Shown: positions 47,727-57,001, numbered from the stretch's first letter. The stretch is 64,000 bases of DNA from Oceanibium sediminis (GCF_003265325.1 NZ_QGNX01000001.1:1054001-1118000), one strand, 5' to 3'. The notes: generated from the letters alone by a model not told the origin. A program made the numbers and translations.

Positions 47727-48590
47727 TCAGTCCTTATGCTCGCCTTTTGCGGCGATGGTGTGCGCGTCCGAGTGCTCTGTGCCTTCCACCGGGTCCTTAT
47801 CCTTGTCCAGATAAGCCCGCCAGAGATCGGGACGACGTTCCTTGGTCAGCCTTTCGGACTGGGCCTGCCGCCATGCGGCAATCTGGCCATGATGGCCGGA
47901 GAGGAGGATCTCCGGTATCTGGTGGCCTTCCCAATCCTGGGGCCGGGTAAACTGCGGGTGCTCCAGCAGGCCATGTGAGAAGCTTTCCTCCTCGACCGAC
48001 TCGGCGTTCCCAAGCACGCGGGGTATAAGGCGGACCGTTGAATCAATCAAGACCTGTGCTGCAAGCTCTCCGCCGCTGAGCACGTAGTCCCCGATCGACA
48101 CCTCCAGCACGTTGCGCGCGTCGAGCACTCGCTGGTCCACGCCCTCGAACCTGCCGCACAGCAGGGTGACGCCGTCGGTCTGGCTGAGGCGGCGCGACAT
48201 CGCCTGGTCAAGGGGGCGGCCACGGGGCGACAGGTAGATCACCGGCCAGTCGCTGCGCGCCCCGTCCGCCGCTGCGTCGAGCGCGGCGGCCACGACGTCG
48301 GCGCGCAGCACCATGCCCGCGCCGCCGCCCGCGGGCGTGTCGTCCACGTTGCGGTGCTTGCCGACGCCGAACCTGCGCAGGTCGATCGCCTCAAGCGCCC
48401 ACAACCCTTCGGCCAGGGCCTTGCCGGTGAGCGACTGGCCGAGCACGCCGGGGAACGCCTCGGGAAACAGGGTGATGACGCGCGCGGTCCAGGCCCCGGG
48501 CTTGCGCGGGGGCTCGGCCATCAGGTCGCGCGGCGTCAGGCTTTCACGGATCGACAGCCGCCCGTGGGAGCGGTTGGGCTTCTCAGCCAT
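47727..48590 (-). CDS. trmD: tRNA (guanine37-N1)-methyltransferase
   Basis: A 287-residue SPOUT methyltransferase that makes m1G37 and prevents frameshifting. The catalytic domain begins [19 protein letters not shown] near residue 37. It has [38 protein letters not shown] and [11 protein letters not shown] of the trefoil knot. The start at 48590 leaves a 35-residue extension ([17 protein letters not shown]), which I believe is common in the group; the ATG at 48524 is an alternative. It overlaps the rimM end by eight bases. Confidence 0.96.
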   Translation of the reverse strand: MAEKPNRSHGRLSIRESLTPRDLMAEPPRKPGAWTARVITLFPEAFPGVLGQSLTGKALAEGLWALEAIDLRRFGVGKHRNVDDTPAGGGAGMVLRADVVAAALDAAADGARSDWPVIYLSPRGRPLDQAMSRRLSQTDGVTLLCGRFEGVDQRVLDARNVLEVSIGDYVLSGGELAAQVLIDSTVRLIPRVLGNAESVEEESFSHGLLEHPQFTRPQDWEGHQIPEILLSGHHGQIAAWRQAQSERLTKERRPDLWRAYLDKDKDPVEGTEHSDAHTIAAKGEHKD

Positions 48591-49146
48591 GATCCCAGTC
48601 CGTGGCGTCGGGATCGGGCTCGTTCTCTTCTCCGAAGACGCCCAGCGGCGGGTCGACGATGATCCGCCCCGCGCCCAGGTCCACGGTCGGCACCGCCTCA
48701 CGGGTGAAGGGCAGCATGGCGGAGCCCTTGATGCCGGGGCCGAGGATTTCCAGCACGTCGCCCGCGCCATGGTCATGCACGGCGTGGATCTGTCCGAGGG
48801 TGACCCCTCCGGTATCCACCACCTGGAGCCCGATCAGGTCCGCGTGGTAGAATTCGTCGTCCGGAAGGGCGGGAAGCCGCTCGCGCTGGGCGTATAGGCG
48901 CTGGCCTTTCAGCGCCTCCGCCGCCTCGCGGGTGTCCACGATATCGAGGCGCGCGGCGAATCCGCCCTTTAGCGGGCGGGTGATCTTCAGCGTGACGCTG
49001 CGCCCGTCCCCGAGGGTGAGCGGCGCGTAATCGGCGATCGCGCCGGGATCGGCGCAGAAGGATTTCAGCCGCACCTCACCACGCACGCCAAAAGCGCCGG
49101 CAAGCGCGCCGACACAGATCAGGGAAGGGGACACCGGCTCCGGCAT
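48583..49146 (-). CDS. rimM: Ribosome maturation factor RimM
   Basis: A 187-residue 30S assembly factor that binds S19. The N-domain opens [21 protein letters not shown] near residue 10. The PRC-barrel half has [13 protein letters not shown] and the end LLPFTREAV-like [14 protein letters not shown]. The start at 49146 is the family start. It sits between rpsP and trmD, and a large hairpin separates it from rpsP. Confidence 0.95.
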   Translation of the reverse strand: MPEPVSPSLICVGALAGAFGVRGEVRLKSFCADPGAIADYAPLTLGDGRSVTLKITRPLKGGFAARLDIVDTREAAEALKGQRLYAQRERLPALPDDEFYHADLIGLQVVDTGGVTLGQIHAVHDHGAGDVLEILGPGIKGSAMLPFTREAVPTVDLGAGRIIVDPPLGVFGEENEPDPDATDWDHG

Positions 49147-49165
49147 GGCGGCAACGCGCAAGCGC

Positions 49166-49215
49166 CTTGCCCGGACAGGACGGACCCGCAAGGATCCTGC
49201 CCTGTCCGGGGCAAG
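49166..49215 (-). promoter_or_regulatory. Long intercistronic hairpin between rpsP and rimM
   Basis: CTTGCCCGGACAGG (49166-49179) and CCTGTCCGGGGCAAG (49201-49215) pair over 14 bases with one bulge and a 21-base loop region. It begins four bases after the rpsP stop and no T-run follows. This suits mRNA stabilisation or partial attenuation, keeping S16 output above RimM and TrmD, more than full termination. Confidence 0.55.
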
Positions 49216-49218
49216 AGC

Positions 49219-49629
49219 TTAGCTCGCGGCTTCTTCGTCGGCCGGGGCTTCGGCCGGAGCTTCAGCCGGGGCGGCGGCGGCTTCGGCGGCTGCCGCTGCC
49301 TTGGCGGCCTTTTCTTCGGCGCGTTCCTTGGCTTTCTTGCCGGGCTCGGCCTTCTGCATGTTCGCGCGCTCTTTCTTGGCGACGACGCCGGCGGCTTCGA
49401 GCATGCGGCTCACGCGGTCCGTGGGCTGTGCGCCCTCGCCAAGCCAGTGCTGGATGCGCTCCAGGTCCATCTGGACGCGGTTCTCGTCATCCTTGGCGAG
49501 CAGCGGGTTGTAGACGCCCAGCTTCTCGATGAAGCGGCCGTCGCGGGGCATGCGGGTGTCGGCGGCGACGATGCGGTAGAAGGGGCGTTTCTTGGAACCC
49601 CCACGGGCGAGACGGATCTTGATGGCCAT
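49219..49629 (-). CDS. rpsP: 30S ribosomal protein S16
   Basis: A 136-residue S16. The core [40 protein letters not shown] and [16 protein letters not shown] is followed by a charged, then Ala/Glu/Pro-rich tail of about 50 residues that core S16 (about 80 residues) lacks. The tail looks like low-complexity drift and is typical of several alphaproteobacteria. Confidence 0.98.
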   Translation of the reverse strand: MAIKIRLARGGSKKRPFYRIVAADTRMPRDGRFIEKLGVYNPLLAKDDENRVQMDLERIQHWLGEGAQPTDRVSRMLEAAGVVAKKERANMQKAEPGKKAKERAEEKAAKAAAAAEAAAAPAEAPAEAPADEEAAS

Positions 49630-49665
49630 TGGTTTTCTCCTTTGAATGGCGGGGTGCGGCGGGCC

Positions 49666-49971
49666 TCAGTCGGCGGCGTCGCGGATTTGCTCGTGATGGC
49701 GGATCACTTCCGAGATCACGAAGTTCAGGAATTTCTTGGCGAATTCGGGGTCGAGGTCGGCTTCCTCGGCCAGTTGGGTCAGCCGGGCGATCTGCTTCTC
49801 TTCCCGCGCGGGGTCAGAGGGGGGCAGGTCGTGGCTTGCCTTCAGCACGCCCACGGCCTGCGTGTGCTTGAAGCGTTCGGCCAGGGTGAACAGCAGGATC
49901 GCGTCCAGCCGGTCGATGGAGGCGCGATGCTCTTTCAGCACCTCGGCGGCGCGGGCGACGGGATCACTCAT
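49666..49971 (-). CDS. Chorismate mutase (AroQ type)
   Basis: A 101-residue all-helical AroQ-fold protein. It has EHRASIDRLDAILLFTLAERFKHTQAVG (catalytic Arg/Lys region) near residue 14, then DPAREEKQIARL and FVISEVIRHHEQI at the end. It converts chorismate to prephenate, the substrate of the tyrC product encoded at 2024-2947. Its position between ffh and rpsP is metabolically unrelated to its neighbours. Confidence 0.93.
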   Translation of the reverse strand: MSDPVARAAEVLKEHRASIDRLDAILLFTLAERFKHTQAVGVLKASHDLPPSDPAREEKQIARLTQLAEEADLDPEFAKKFLNFVISEVIRHHEQIRDAAD

Positions 49972-50022
49972 CGGAATGCTCCTTCATGGGCCAGGCCGCG
50001 CCCTGATATGCACGAACACGCA

Positions 50023-51516
50023 TCATTTCTTTTTCCCGAAGCCGGACAGGCCCGGGGGCAGGGCCGCGCCGCCGCCCATGCCGGGGAAGCCCGGTGGCAA
50101 GGCGCCGCCCTGTGCAGCGCCGCCACCGGCGCCGGGCATGCCGGCGGGCATGCCGCCGCCCTTGCCGAACATCTGGCCGAGCGCGCCGCGCATCATGCCC
50201 TTTTTGCCCATCTTGCCCATCTTCTTCATCATGTCGGCCATCTGCCGGTGCATTTTCAGAAGCTTGTTGAGGTCGGAGACGTCCTGCCCGGAGCCCTTGG
50301 CGATGCGCTTCTTGCGCGACGCCTGCAGCAGCGCGGGGTTGGCGCGCTCGCGCTTGGTCATGGACTGGATCAGCGCGATCTGGCGGCGGATCACGGTGTC
50401 GTCGAAACCGGCTTCCTCGATCTGCTTGGCCATCTTGCCCATGCCCGGCATCATGCCCATGACGCCCTGCATGCCGCCCATCTTCATCATCTGTTCAAGC
50501 TGCATCCGAAGGTCGTTCATGTTGAACTGACCCTTCTGGAAGCGCTTCATCATGCGTTCGGCCTGCTCGGCCTCGATCGTTTCCTGGGCCTTCTCGACCA
50601 GGGCGACGATATCGCCCATGCCGAGGATCCGGCCCGCGACGCGTTCGGCGTGGAACGGCTCGATCGCGTCCATCTTCTCGCCAAGGCCGACGAATTTGAT
50701 CGGGCGGCCCGTGACCGCGCGCATCGACAGCGCTGCGCCGCCGCGCCCGTCGCCGTCCATCCGGGTCAGGACCACGCCGGTGATGCCGATCCGCCCGTCG
50801 AAATTCTCGGCGGTGTTCACCGCGTCCTGCCCGGTCAGCCCGTCGACCACCAGCAGGGTTTCGCGCGGCGATGTGGCGTCGCGCACCGCCTCGACCTCGG
50901 ACATCAGCTCGTCATCGATGGACAGGCGGCCCGCGGTGTCGAGCATGTAGACGTCATAGCCGCCCAGCGTTGCCTGCTGCTTCGCGCGCTTGGCGATCTG
51001 CACCGCGTCCTGCCCCTGCACGATGGGCAGCGTGTCGACGTTGATCTGGCGGCCCAGCACGGCGAGCTGTTCCATCGCCGCCGGGCGGCGCGTGTCGAGC
51101 GAGGCCATGAGGACGCGCTTGCCGTCCTTTTCGGTCAGGCGTTTCGCCAGTTTCGCGGTGGTCGTCGTCTTGCCCGAGCCCTGAAGCCCGACCATCAGGA
51201 TCGGGGCGGGGGGGCTGTCGATGCGCATCGCGCCGACGTCTTCGCCCGAGTCCCCGGCCAGGACGTGCACCAGTTCGTCGTGGACGATCTTCACGACCTG
51301 CTGGCCCGGCGTGACGGATTTCGTCACCGCCTGGCCGGTGGCCTTTTCCTGCACAGCCTTCACGAAGTCGCGCGCCACGGAAAGCGAGACGTCCGCCTCC
51401 AGCAGGGCGACGCGGACTTCGCGCAGCGCCGTGGCCACGTCGGCTTCGCTCAGCGCGCCCTGTTTCGTCAGGCGCTCGAAGACGCCGGAAAGGCGATCGG
51501 ACAGATTCTCAAACAT
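50023..51516 (-). CDS. ffh: Signal recognition particle protein Ffh
   Basis: A 497-residue SRP54 GTPase that targets nascent inner-membrane proteins. The N-domain opens MFENLSDRLSGVFERL. G1 is GLQGSGKTTTTAKLA near residue 107, DTRRPAAMEQL and DTAGRLSIDDELM follow, and the methionine-rich M domain (MMKMGGMQGVMGMMPGMGKM) binds the signal peptide and 4.5S RNA. A Gly/Pro/Met tail of about 45 residues ends the protein. I choose the second of two adjacent ATG codons because GGAGG is then six bases away. It heads the ribosomal gene block. Confidence 0.98.
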   Translation of the reverse strand: MFENLSDRLSGVFERLTKQGALSEADVATALREVRVALLEADVSLSVARDFVKAVQEKATGQAVTKSVTPGQQVVKIVHDELVHVLAGDSGEDVGAMRIDSPPAPILMVGLQGSGKTTTTAKLAKRLTEKDGKRVLMASLDTRRPAAMEQLAVLGRQINVDTLPIVQGQDAVQIAKRAKQQATLGGYDVYMLDTAGRLSIDDELMSEVEAVRDATSPRETLLVVDGLTGQDAVNTAENFDGRIGITGVVLTRMDGDGRGGAALSMRAVTGRPIKFVGLGEKMDAIEPFHAERVAGRILGMGDIVALVEKAQETIEAEQAERMMKRFQKGQFNMNDLRMQLEQMMKMGGMQGVMGMMPGMGKMAKQIEEAGFDDTVIRRQIALIQSMTKRERANPALLQASRKKRIAKGSGQDVSDLNKLLKMHRQMADMMKKMGKMGKKGMMRGALGQMFGKGGGMPAGMPGAGGGAAQGGALPPGFPGMGGGAALPPGLSGFGKKK

Positions 51517-51713
51517 CATGTGCCTCCAGCACGGCGTCGGGTTCCCGTGGTCCAAACCAGTAAAGCACCCGTGGGCGCAACGCGCTGACGGATGGCGATC
51601 CTGACATAAGCACAGGACCGGAAGGTTTCACGCTTCCGGATGGATTGGCGCGGGATTAGGCCGAACGGCGTGCCGAGTCAACTGTTGATGCGCCCGGCGG
51701 GGGGGCTGGTCGC

Positions 51714-52127
51714 TCAGGAGTGCCCCGCTTCCATCATCCGCGCGGCGATATGGGCGTAGGCGCTTCGCCACGCGTCCTCCATCTCGGTCGTGAAGTCGGG
51801 GCCGAGCACCTCCTTGAAGGTGTCGATCAGCGCGTCGCCCATGGGCGCGTAATGCGCGGCGGTGATCCCGATGGCGGCATGCCCCTCGGCCAGTTCGCGC
51901 AGGTCATGCCTGAACACCTCTTCCGAAGTGAGCGCGTCGACCACCACGGACAACGTGCTCATGAACTTCATGCCCTGCCCGGCGATGTCATCGCGGAACA
52001 ACTTGCGATAGTCGGGACGAAGGGCGAACAGGCGCTCGTAAAAGCGGGTGTCCCCGGGTTCCATCCGGGCGCGCGCCTCGGCCAGGCTGTCGCGCACAAG
52101 GGCGTATTCATAGGGTGTGAGGGCCAT
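51714..52127 (-). CDS. Single-domain globin
   Basis: A 137-residue globin of the flavohaemoglobin-like class, without a reductase domain. FYERLFALRPDYRKLF is the B-to-CD region and MKFMSTLSVVVDAL the E helix region. The proximal histidine is in LAEGHAAIGI near residue 87, followed by HYAPMGDALIDTF. Such proteins bind O2 or NO. A perfect FNR-type box (52181-52194) lies 54-67 bases upstream of the start, which suggests induction at low oxygen and fits NO detoxification. Confidence 0.9.
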   Translation of the reverse strand: MALTPYEYALVRDSLAEARARMEPGDTRFYERLFALRPDYRKLFRDDIAGQGMKFMSTLSVVVDALTSEEVFRHDLRELAEGHAAIGITAAHYAPMGDALIDTFKEVLGPDFTTEMEDAWRSAYAHIAARMMEAGHS

Positions 52128-52180
52128 GAGATCCTCCGGCGCTTGAATGGACAGGGTCGCGGCTGCGCGCGGATGGCGCC

Positions 52181-52194
52181 TTGATCAGGATCAA
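52181..52194. promoter_or_regulatory. FNR/FnrL box upstream of the globin gene
   Basis: TTGATCAGGATCAA matches the TTGAT-N4-ATCAA consensus exactly. It is 54 bases upstream of the globin ATG and overlaps the stop codon of the upstream membrane-protein gene. FNR family activators commonly bind near -41. Confidence 0.85.
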
Positions 52195-52643
52195 ACGGGG
52201 CGCGTCAGCCAGTCGTTCACCGTGCTTTCCACGCCCAGCCGGTTGCCGTTTCCCGAGGTGCATTCCAGTGGCAGGGGGCCGTCGCTTGTGTCGAGGACCA
52301 GCCGCGTCTGGCGGCTGCTGTCGGACCAGGTCGCCTCCACCCGCGCGCCGAGGATGCTGTCCAGCGGGCGCGGGGTGAGGCGCTTGCCGGTCAGCCTGCG
52401 TTCCTCGTGAACGAACAGCCCCTCGGCGCGGTGAAAGACCGTGCGGGTCAGGGGGAACGCCCACCAGGCCAGTGCAACCAGGCCGAGCCCGCAGACGATG
52501 CCGATCAGCCGCCCCGGTTGGGCCCCCTCTGCCAGGCCGGCCGTCAGCGCCACCGCCGCGCCGGCGGCATTCAGTACCACGGCCATCCGCAGCGGCCTGT
52601 GTTCCAGTACCAGAACGGCGTCGGTATCCTCAACGACTTTCAT
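52191..52643 (-). CDS. Hypothetical two-helix membrane protein
   Basis: A 150-residue protein starting at ATG 52643. It has two adjacent hydrophobic helices (about 20-38 and 47-66), then a soluble beta-rich domain of about 80 residues ([27 protein letters not shown]-like). The shape resembles small PH-like or DUF2244-type membrane proteins, but I do not recognise it firmly. It is divergent from trhO with 75 bases between starts. Confidence 0.7.
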   Translation of the reverse strand: MKVVEDTDAVLVLEHRPLRMAVVLNAAGAAVALTAGLAEGAQPGRLIGIVCGLGLVALAWWAFPLTRTVFHRAEGLFVHEERRLTGKRLTPRPLDSILGARVEATWSDSSRQTRLVLDTSDGPLPLECTSGNGNRLGVESTVNDWLTRPV

Positions 52644-52718
52644 CGCGCGACCCTGCCACGCAGGGCGGAACGCGCAAAGCATCTTTTCCAGCCCGCGCGG
52701 AGTTGCTACATCGCCGTC

Positions 52719-53621
52719 ATGAGCTTCACCGTCGCCGCCCTGTATCGATTCACGCCTTTCGCCGACCCTGCCGCGCTGCGCACGCCGTTGCAGGCGATCT
52801 GCGAGGCGAACGGCGTGCGCGGCACGCTGTTGCTGGCGCAAGAGGGGATCAACGGCACCATCGCGGGTCCCGAGGCGGGGATCGACGCCGTTCTGCATCA
52901 CATCCGCGCGCTGCCCGGTTGCGCTGATCTTGCGCCGAAGTTCTCCTCCGCCGCCGAAATGCCGTTCCGCCGCATGAAGGTGCGCCTAAAGCGGGAAATC
53001 GTGACCATGGGCCAGCCCGACGTGGACCCTCGCGCGTCTGTCGGGGCCTACGTCCCGCCGCAGGACTGGAACGCGCTGATCCGCAGCCCCGATGTCGTCG
53101 TCATCGATACCCGCAACGATTACGAGGTGGGGATCGGCACCTTCGAAGGCGCGATCAACCCGGAAACCGAGAGTTTTCGCGAGTTCCCCGCCTGGTGGGA
53201 ACAGAACGCCGACGCCTTCAAGGGAAAGACGGTGGCGATGTTCTGCACCGGCGGCATCCGTTGCGAAAAGGCCACGAACTACCTGATGTCCCAGGGGGTC
53301 GAGGACGTGCGCCACCTGGAAGGCGGCATCCTGCGCTACCTGGAAGAGGTCCCGGCAGAGGACAGCACCTGGGAAGGCTCGTGTTTCGTCTTCGATGGCC
53401 GCGTGTCCGTCGAGCATGGGCTGGAGGAAGGGCCGCACCTTCTGTGCCACGCCTGCCGCCGCCCGCTGCTGCCCGAGGATACCGAACGCCCCGAGTACGA
53501 AGAAGGCGTGCAATGCCACGCCTGCGCGGGTGAGCGCGATGAACGCGACCGCCAGCGCTTTCGCGAGCGTCAGGCGCAGATCGCCCGCGCAAGGGCGCGG
53601 GGGGAAAGCCACCTCGGCTGA
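52719..53621 (+). CDS. trhO: tRNA uridine(34) hydroxylase TrhO (rhodanese-like, YceA)
   Basis: A 300-residue protein. The N-terminal acylphosphatase-like domain has [21 protein letters not shown] near residue 29. A rhodanese domain follows with [20 protein letters not shown] and the active-site loop [16 protein letters not shown] near residue 174. A C-terminal cysteine-containing region ([13 protein letters not shown]) ends it. TrhO makes 5-hydroxyuridine at position 34 of some tRNAs in studied bacteria. Confidence 0.93.
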   Translation: MSFTVAALYRFTPFADPAALRTPLQAICEANGVRGTLLLAQEGINGTIAGPEAGIDAVLHHIRALPGCADLAPKFSSAAEMPFRRMKVRLKREIVTMGQPDVDPRASVGAYVPPQDWNALIRSPDVVVIDTRNDYEVGIGTFEGAINPETESFREFPAWWEQNADAFKGKTVAMFCTGGIRCEKATNYLMSQGVEDVRHLEGGILRYLEEVPAEDSTWEGSCFVFDGRVSVEHGLEEGPHLLCHACRRPLLPEDTERPEYEEGVQCHACAGERDERDRQRFRERQAQIARARARGESHLG

Positions 53622-53707
53622 CGTTCGGCTCGCGAGGGTTCGCCGTTGCCGACGTGGCTGACGTTATCTGCTGAGTGCGCCGCCCCGGCGGTGGCCGGGG
53701 CGCGCCA

Positions 53708-54411
53708 TCAGACGGACCGGGTCACCCCGCCGTCGATGCGCAGGTTCTGCCCCGTCATGTAAGCGCCCCCGTCCGACGCCAGCCAGGAAATCAGCGAGGA
53801 CACTTCTTCCACCGTGCCATAGCGGCCAAGGGGGATGCGCGCGCGGCGTTCCTCCGTCTCGGGCAGGCTGTCGATGAAACCGGGAAGGATATTGTTCATG
53901 CGCAGGTTCCCGGCGGCGTATTTGTCTGCGAACAGCTTGGTGAAGGCCGCAAGGCCCGCGCGGAACACGCCCGAGGTCGGGAAAAGCGGGTCAGGCTCGA
54001 ACGCCGCGAAGGTCGAGATGTTGACGATCGCCCCGCCCCCCTGCGCCTGCATCAGCGGCGTCACCAGGCGCGTCGGGCGAATGACGTTCATCAGGTAGAC
54101 GTCCATCCCCTTGTGCCAATCCTCGTCCGAGATCTCCAGCACCGGGCCCTTGGGCCCGTGCCCGGCTGAGTTGACCAGAACATCGACGCGGCCCCAGCGT
54201 TCCTTCGCCCCGTCGACGAGGCTGGCAAGGTCGTCTTCGACTGGTTCGACCCGGTGACGCCGAACCCGCCGAGCTCCTCCGCCAGGGCCTTTCCCTTGCC
54301 AGAGGAGGAGAGGATACCGACCTTGAAGCCATCACCCGCCAGCCGGCGCGCCGCGCCTGCGCCCATGCCGCTGCCCCCGGCGGTGACGAGGGCCACTTTT
54401 TCTACAGACAT
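53708..54411 (-). pseudogene. SDR-family oxidoreductase interrupted by a one-base frameshift
   Basis: The N-terminal part (54411 to about 54241) reads KVALVTAGGSGMGAGAARRL with an intact TGxxxGxG-like cofactor loop. The rest is in another frame from about 54241 to 53708: VEDDLASLVDGAKERWGRVDVLVNSAGH, later NISTFAAF and GYxTGQNLRIDGG-type ending. Joined after one added base near 54240-54244, the product would be about 234 residues. The YxxxK motif is not evident where expected (SGVFRAGL). It is either a recent loss or a base-call error. It is divergent from a LysR gene that may control it. Confidence 0.75.
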
Positions 54412-54484
54412 GATGATCTCCTTCTATCCGTTTTCCCCTGCATACCGGGTTCCGGGGCGCTGCGTGCAGCAGAATTGATGTTTC

Positions 54485-54509
54485 CTGACAGTAGTTATAC
54501 AACTGTCAG
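54485..54509. promoter_or_regulatory. LysR-type operator between the SDR and LysR genes
   Basis: CTGACAGT (54485-54492) and ACTGTCAG (54502-54509) are a perfect 8-base inverted repeat with a 9-base spacer. It ends one base before the LysR ATG at 54511. A TATACA at 54496 inside it could be the LysR -10 box. Confidence 0.65.
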
Positions 54510-54510
54510 A

Positions 54511-55392
54511 ATGGCCGAACTTCCCCCTCTCAACGCGCTCAGGGTCTTCGACGTCGCGGGGCGTCACCTGAACTTCCGCGCCACCGCCGAGGAACTGGGC
54601 GTGACGCAGGGCGCGGTCGCGCAGCAGGTGCGCGCGCTGGAGGCGCACCTGGGCCTGCCGCTGTTCGAGCGGTTGCCCAAGGGACTGGCGTTCACCGCCA
54701 GCGGGCGCGGCTACCATGCGCGGGTCGCGGCGGCCTTCGCCGACCTGCGCTCGGCGACCGATATCCTGCTGCCCCGGCCCGGGAAGGTGACGGTCAGCGT
54801 CACGCCGACCTTTGCCGCGAAATGGCTGATCCCGAATCTGCCGGACTTCGCGAAGGATCATCCCGATATCGAGTTGCGCATTCTCGCGACGGAGAAAGTC
54901 TCGAGCTTTCACAGCGACGGTGTGGACCTGGCCGTGCGCCAGGGCGCGCGGCCCTCTGGCGGCTCGCTCGACGTTGTGCGTCTGTTTCGCCAGCAGATCG
55001 TCGCCGTCTGCGCCCCGGCGCTGGTGCAGGCGGAAACGCTGCCGCTTTCCCCGGCGTGCATGGCGCGGCTGCCGAAGCTTCACGACAGTTACGACCTCTG
55101 GCCCGCTTTCCTGAGGACCATCGGTGTGGAGGATCGCAGCGGCGGCGGGCTGCGGCTGAGCCCCACCACCCTGACGATCGACGCGGCATTGTCCGGGCAG
55201 GGGGTTGCGCTGGTCAGCCGGTTCCTGGTTCTGCGCGAACTGCAGGCGGGCGCGCTGGTCGAGGCGTCGGCGCAACCGATGGACGCGGGAAAGGACTTCT
55301 ACCTTGTCCGCAACCGGCAGGTGAACCGCGGACCGGCGGCGGATGCGGCGTTCCGCTGGTTCGAATCGAGGGCGGAGCCGACGACCGGGTGA
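54511..55392 (+). CDS. LysR-family transcriptional regulator (GcvA-like)
   Basis: A 293-residue regulator. The start at 54511 gives MAELPPLNALRVFDVAGRHLNF, the GcvA-type opening. The helix-turn-helix has RATAEELGVTQGAVAQQVRALE near residue 22. The substrate-binding half begins VTVSVTPTFAAKWLIP near 90, with DGVDLAVRQG. Starts further upstream would place the operator palindrome inside the gene. No Shine-Dalgarno sequence precedes the ATG, so the message may be leaderless. The likely target is the divergent, frameshifted SDR gene. Confidence 0.9.
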   Translation: MAELPPLNALRVFDVAGRHLNFRATAEELGVTQGAVAQQVRALEAHLGLPLFERLPKGLAFTASGRGYHARVAAAFADLRSATDILLPRPGKVTVSVTPTFAAKWLIPNLPDFAKDHPDIELRILATEKVSSFHSDGVDLAVRQGARPSGGSLDVVRLFRQQIVAVCAPALVQAETLPLSPACMARLPKLHDSYDLWPAFLRTIGVEDRSGGGLRLSPTTLTIDAALSGQGVALVSRFLVLRELQAGALVEASAQPMDAGKDFYLVRNRQVNRGPAADAAFRWFESRAEPTTG

Positions 55393-55544
55393 CGCGGTCA
55401 TCCCCGGACCCGCCGGGGCGGGGGTGCGTTGGATCAGACGCTTCCGGCCGCCTGTAACGCCGCTGAAACGGAAAGGTGTTTTGTGACGGCGGCGGCGCTG
55501 GGCTAGACTCCATCCCAAACCCGCAATTCCGGAGGCTGACGCCG

Positions 55545-55799
55545 ATGACCCGTATCCTGACGATAACCCTTTGCCTTGTCTTTTCCGCCGCCGCCGCATC
55601 CGCTGCCGCCGCAGACGGGCGCAGCCAGCTGGCCGCGAGCCTCGGCCTCAGCGCGGAGCAGGCGAGCCAGTTGAGCACCGCGCAACTCGCGTTGCTGAAG
55701 CATGTGGCCGACAGCTCGACCATCTCCGAAGCGGACAAGCGGCGGCGGATCAAGGCGATCCTGAACGGGGCGGCCCCGCGCTTCCAGTTCAACTTCTGA
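55545..55799 (+). CDS. Small secreted hypothetical protein
   Basis: An 84-residue protein with a GGAGG ribosome-binding site, a signal peptide (about 1-23, Ala-rich, ending ASAAAADG) and a mature part of about 60 residues. The mature part is helical (SLGLSAEQASQLSTAQLALLKHV) and ends KAILNGAAPRFQFNF. I do not recognise the family. It stands alone between the LysR gene and zapE. Confidence 0.75.
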   Translation: MTRILTITLCLVFSAAAASAAAADGRSQLAASLGLSAEQASQLSTAQLALLKHVADSSTISEADKRRRIKAILNGAAPRFQFNF

Positions 55800-55903
55800 G
55801 CTGCCGCTCTTGTCAGCCCGCGGTTTACTTCCTGCGCCGCTAGGTTCACAAACGGGCCCCGAAACACGCGCCATTCCGATGCGTGAAGGCAAAGGGGCAG
55901 GAC

Positions 55904-57001
55904 ATGAGCGACGGGCTCTTGCCGGTCTATCGCAAGGGGCTGGCCGACGGCACCTATTCCGAGGACAGCGGTCAGCGCCTGGCCGTTGAAAAGCTGCAAT
56001 TGCTGCACAACCGGCTTGAGGGCTACCAGCCCGCCAAGCCCAAGAAGGTGCGCCTCGGCGTCTTTGGCTGGGGCCGGGAGAAGATGGAACAGCGCGAGGT
56101 CCCGGGCCTCTACCTTTACGGCGGGGTGGGGCGCGGCAAGTCCATGCTGATGGACCTGTTCTACGCCACCGCCACGACCGAGCCGCGCCGCCGCGTGCAT
56201 TTCCACGCCTTCATGCAGGAGGTGCACGACGCCATCCACGCCGCCCGCAAGCGCGGTGAGGAAGACCCGATCAAGCCCGTCGCCAACGCCATCGCCGACA
56301 GCGCGACGCTGCTGTGCTTCGACGAAATGCAGATCACCGACATCACCGACGCAATGATCGTGGGCCGCTTGTTCGAGCAACTGTTCGCGCGCGGCGTGGT
56401 GATTGTCGCCACCTCGAACCGGCATCCGGATGACCTCTACAAGGACGGGTTGAACCGCCACCTGTTCCTGCCTTTCATCGCGCTCATCAAGGACCGGCTC
56501 GAGGTACATGAAGTGGCGGGGGAGACGGACCATCGCCGCGCCTATTACAAGGGCACGCCGGTCTATCACACCCCGCTTGGCGCGGAATCGCGGGCGGCGA
56601 TGGATGCGGCCTGGGACAGTCTTGCCGGCGGTCCGGGCAGCCGGCTGGTGCTGCGCCACAAGGGGCGGGACGTGGTTATTCCGCATGTGCTGAACGGCGT
56701 TGGGCGGGCCAGTTTCACCGATCTCTGCGGTCAGCCGCTGGGGCCGGGCGACTACCTTGCCATCACCGACGCGCTGCGAGTGTTGCTGATCGACGACATC
56801 CCCCGCCTCAGCCGCGCGCAGAACAACGAGGCGAAGCGCTTCGTCACCCTGATAGACACGCTTTACGAGGCGCAGGTGCGGCTGATCTGCTCGGCCGCCG
56901 CCGAGCCCGACGCACTGTACGAGGAAGGCGCGGGCGCCTTCGAATTCGCGCGCACCGCTTCACGGCTCGAGGAAATGCGCAGCGCGGACTGGGCGGCATG
57001 A
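55904..57001 (+). CDS. zapE: Cell division protein ZapE (AFG1-like ATPase)
   Basis: A 365-residue AFG1-family ATPase. Walker A is LYGGVGRGKSMLMDLFY near residue 77, with VHFHAFMQEVH following. Walker B is LLCFDEMQITDITDAM near 140, and ATSNRHPDDLYKDGLNR carries the sensor. ZapE interacts with FtsZ in enteric bacteria; mitochondrial AFG1 helps degrade respiratory subunits. ATG 55904 is preferred over GTG 55883 because of the purine-rich site before it. Confidence 0.93.
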   Translation: MSDGLLPVYRKGLADGTYSEDSGQRLAVEKLQLLHNRLEGYQPAKPKKVRLGVFGWGREKMEQREVPGLYLYGGVGRGKSMLMDLFYATATTEPRRRVHFHAFMQEVHDAIHAARKRGEEDPIKPVANAIADSATLLCFDEMQITDITDAMIVGRLFEQLFARGVVIVATSNRHPDDLYKDGLNRHLFLPFIALIKDRLEVHEVAGETDHRRAYYKGTPVYHTPLGAESRAAMDAAWDSLAGGPGSRLVLRHKGRDVVIPHVLNGVGRASFTDLCGQPLGPGDYLAITDALRVLLIDDIPRLSRAQNNEAKRFVTLIDTLYEAQVRLICSAAAEPDALYEEGAGAFEFARTASRLEEMRSADWAA

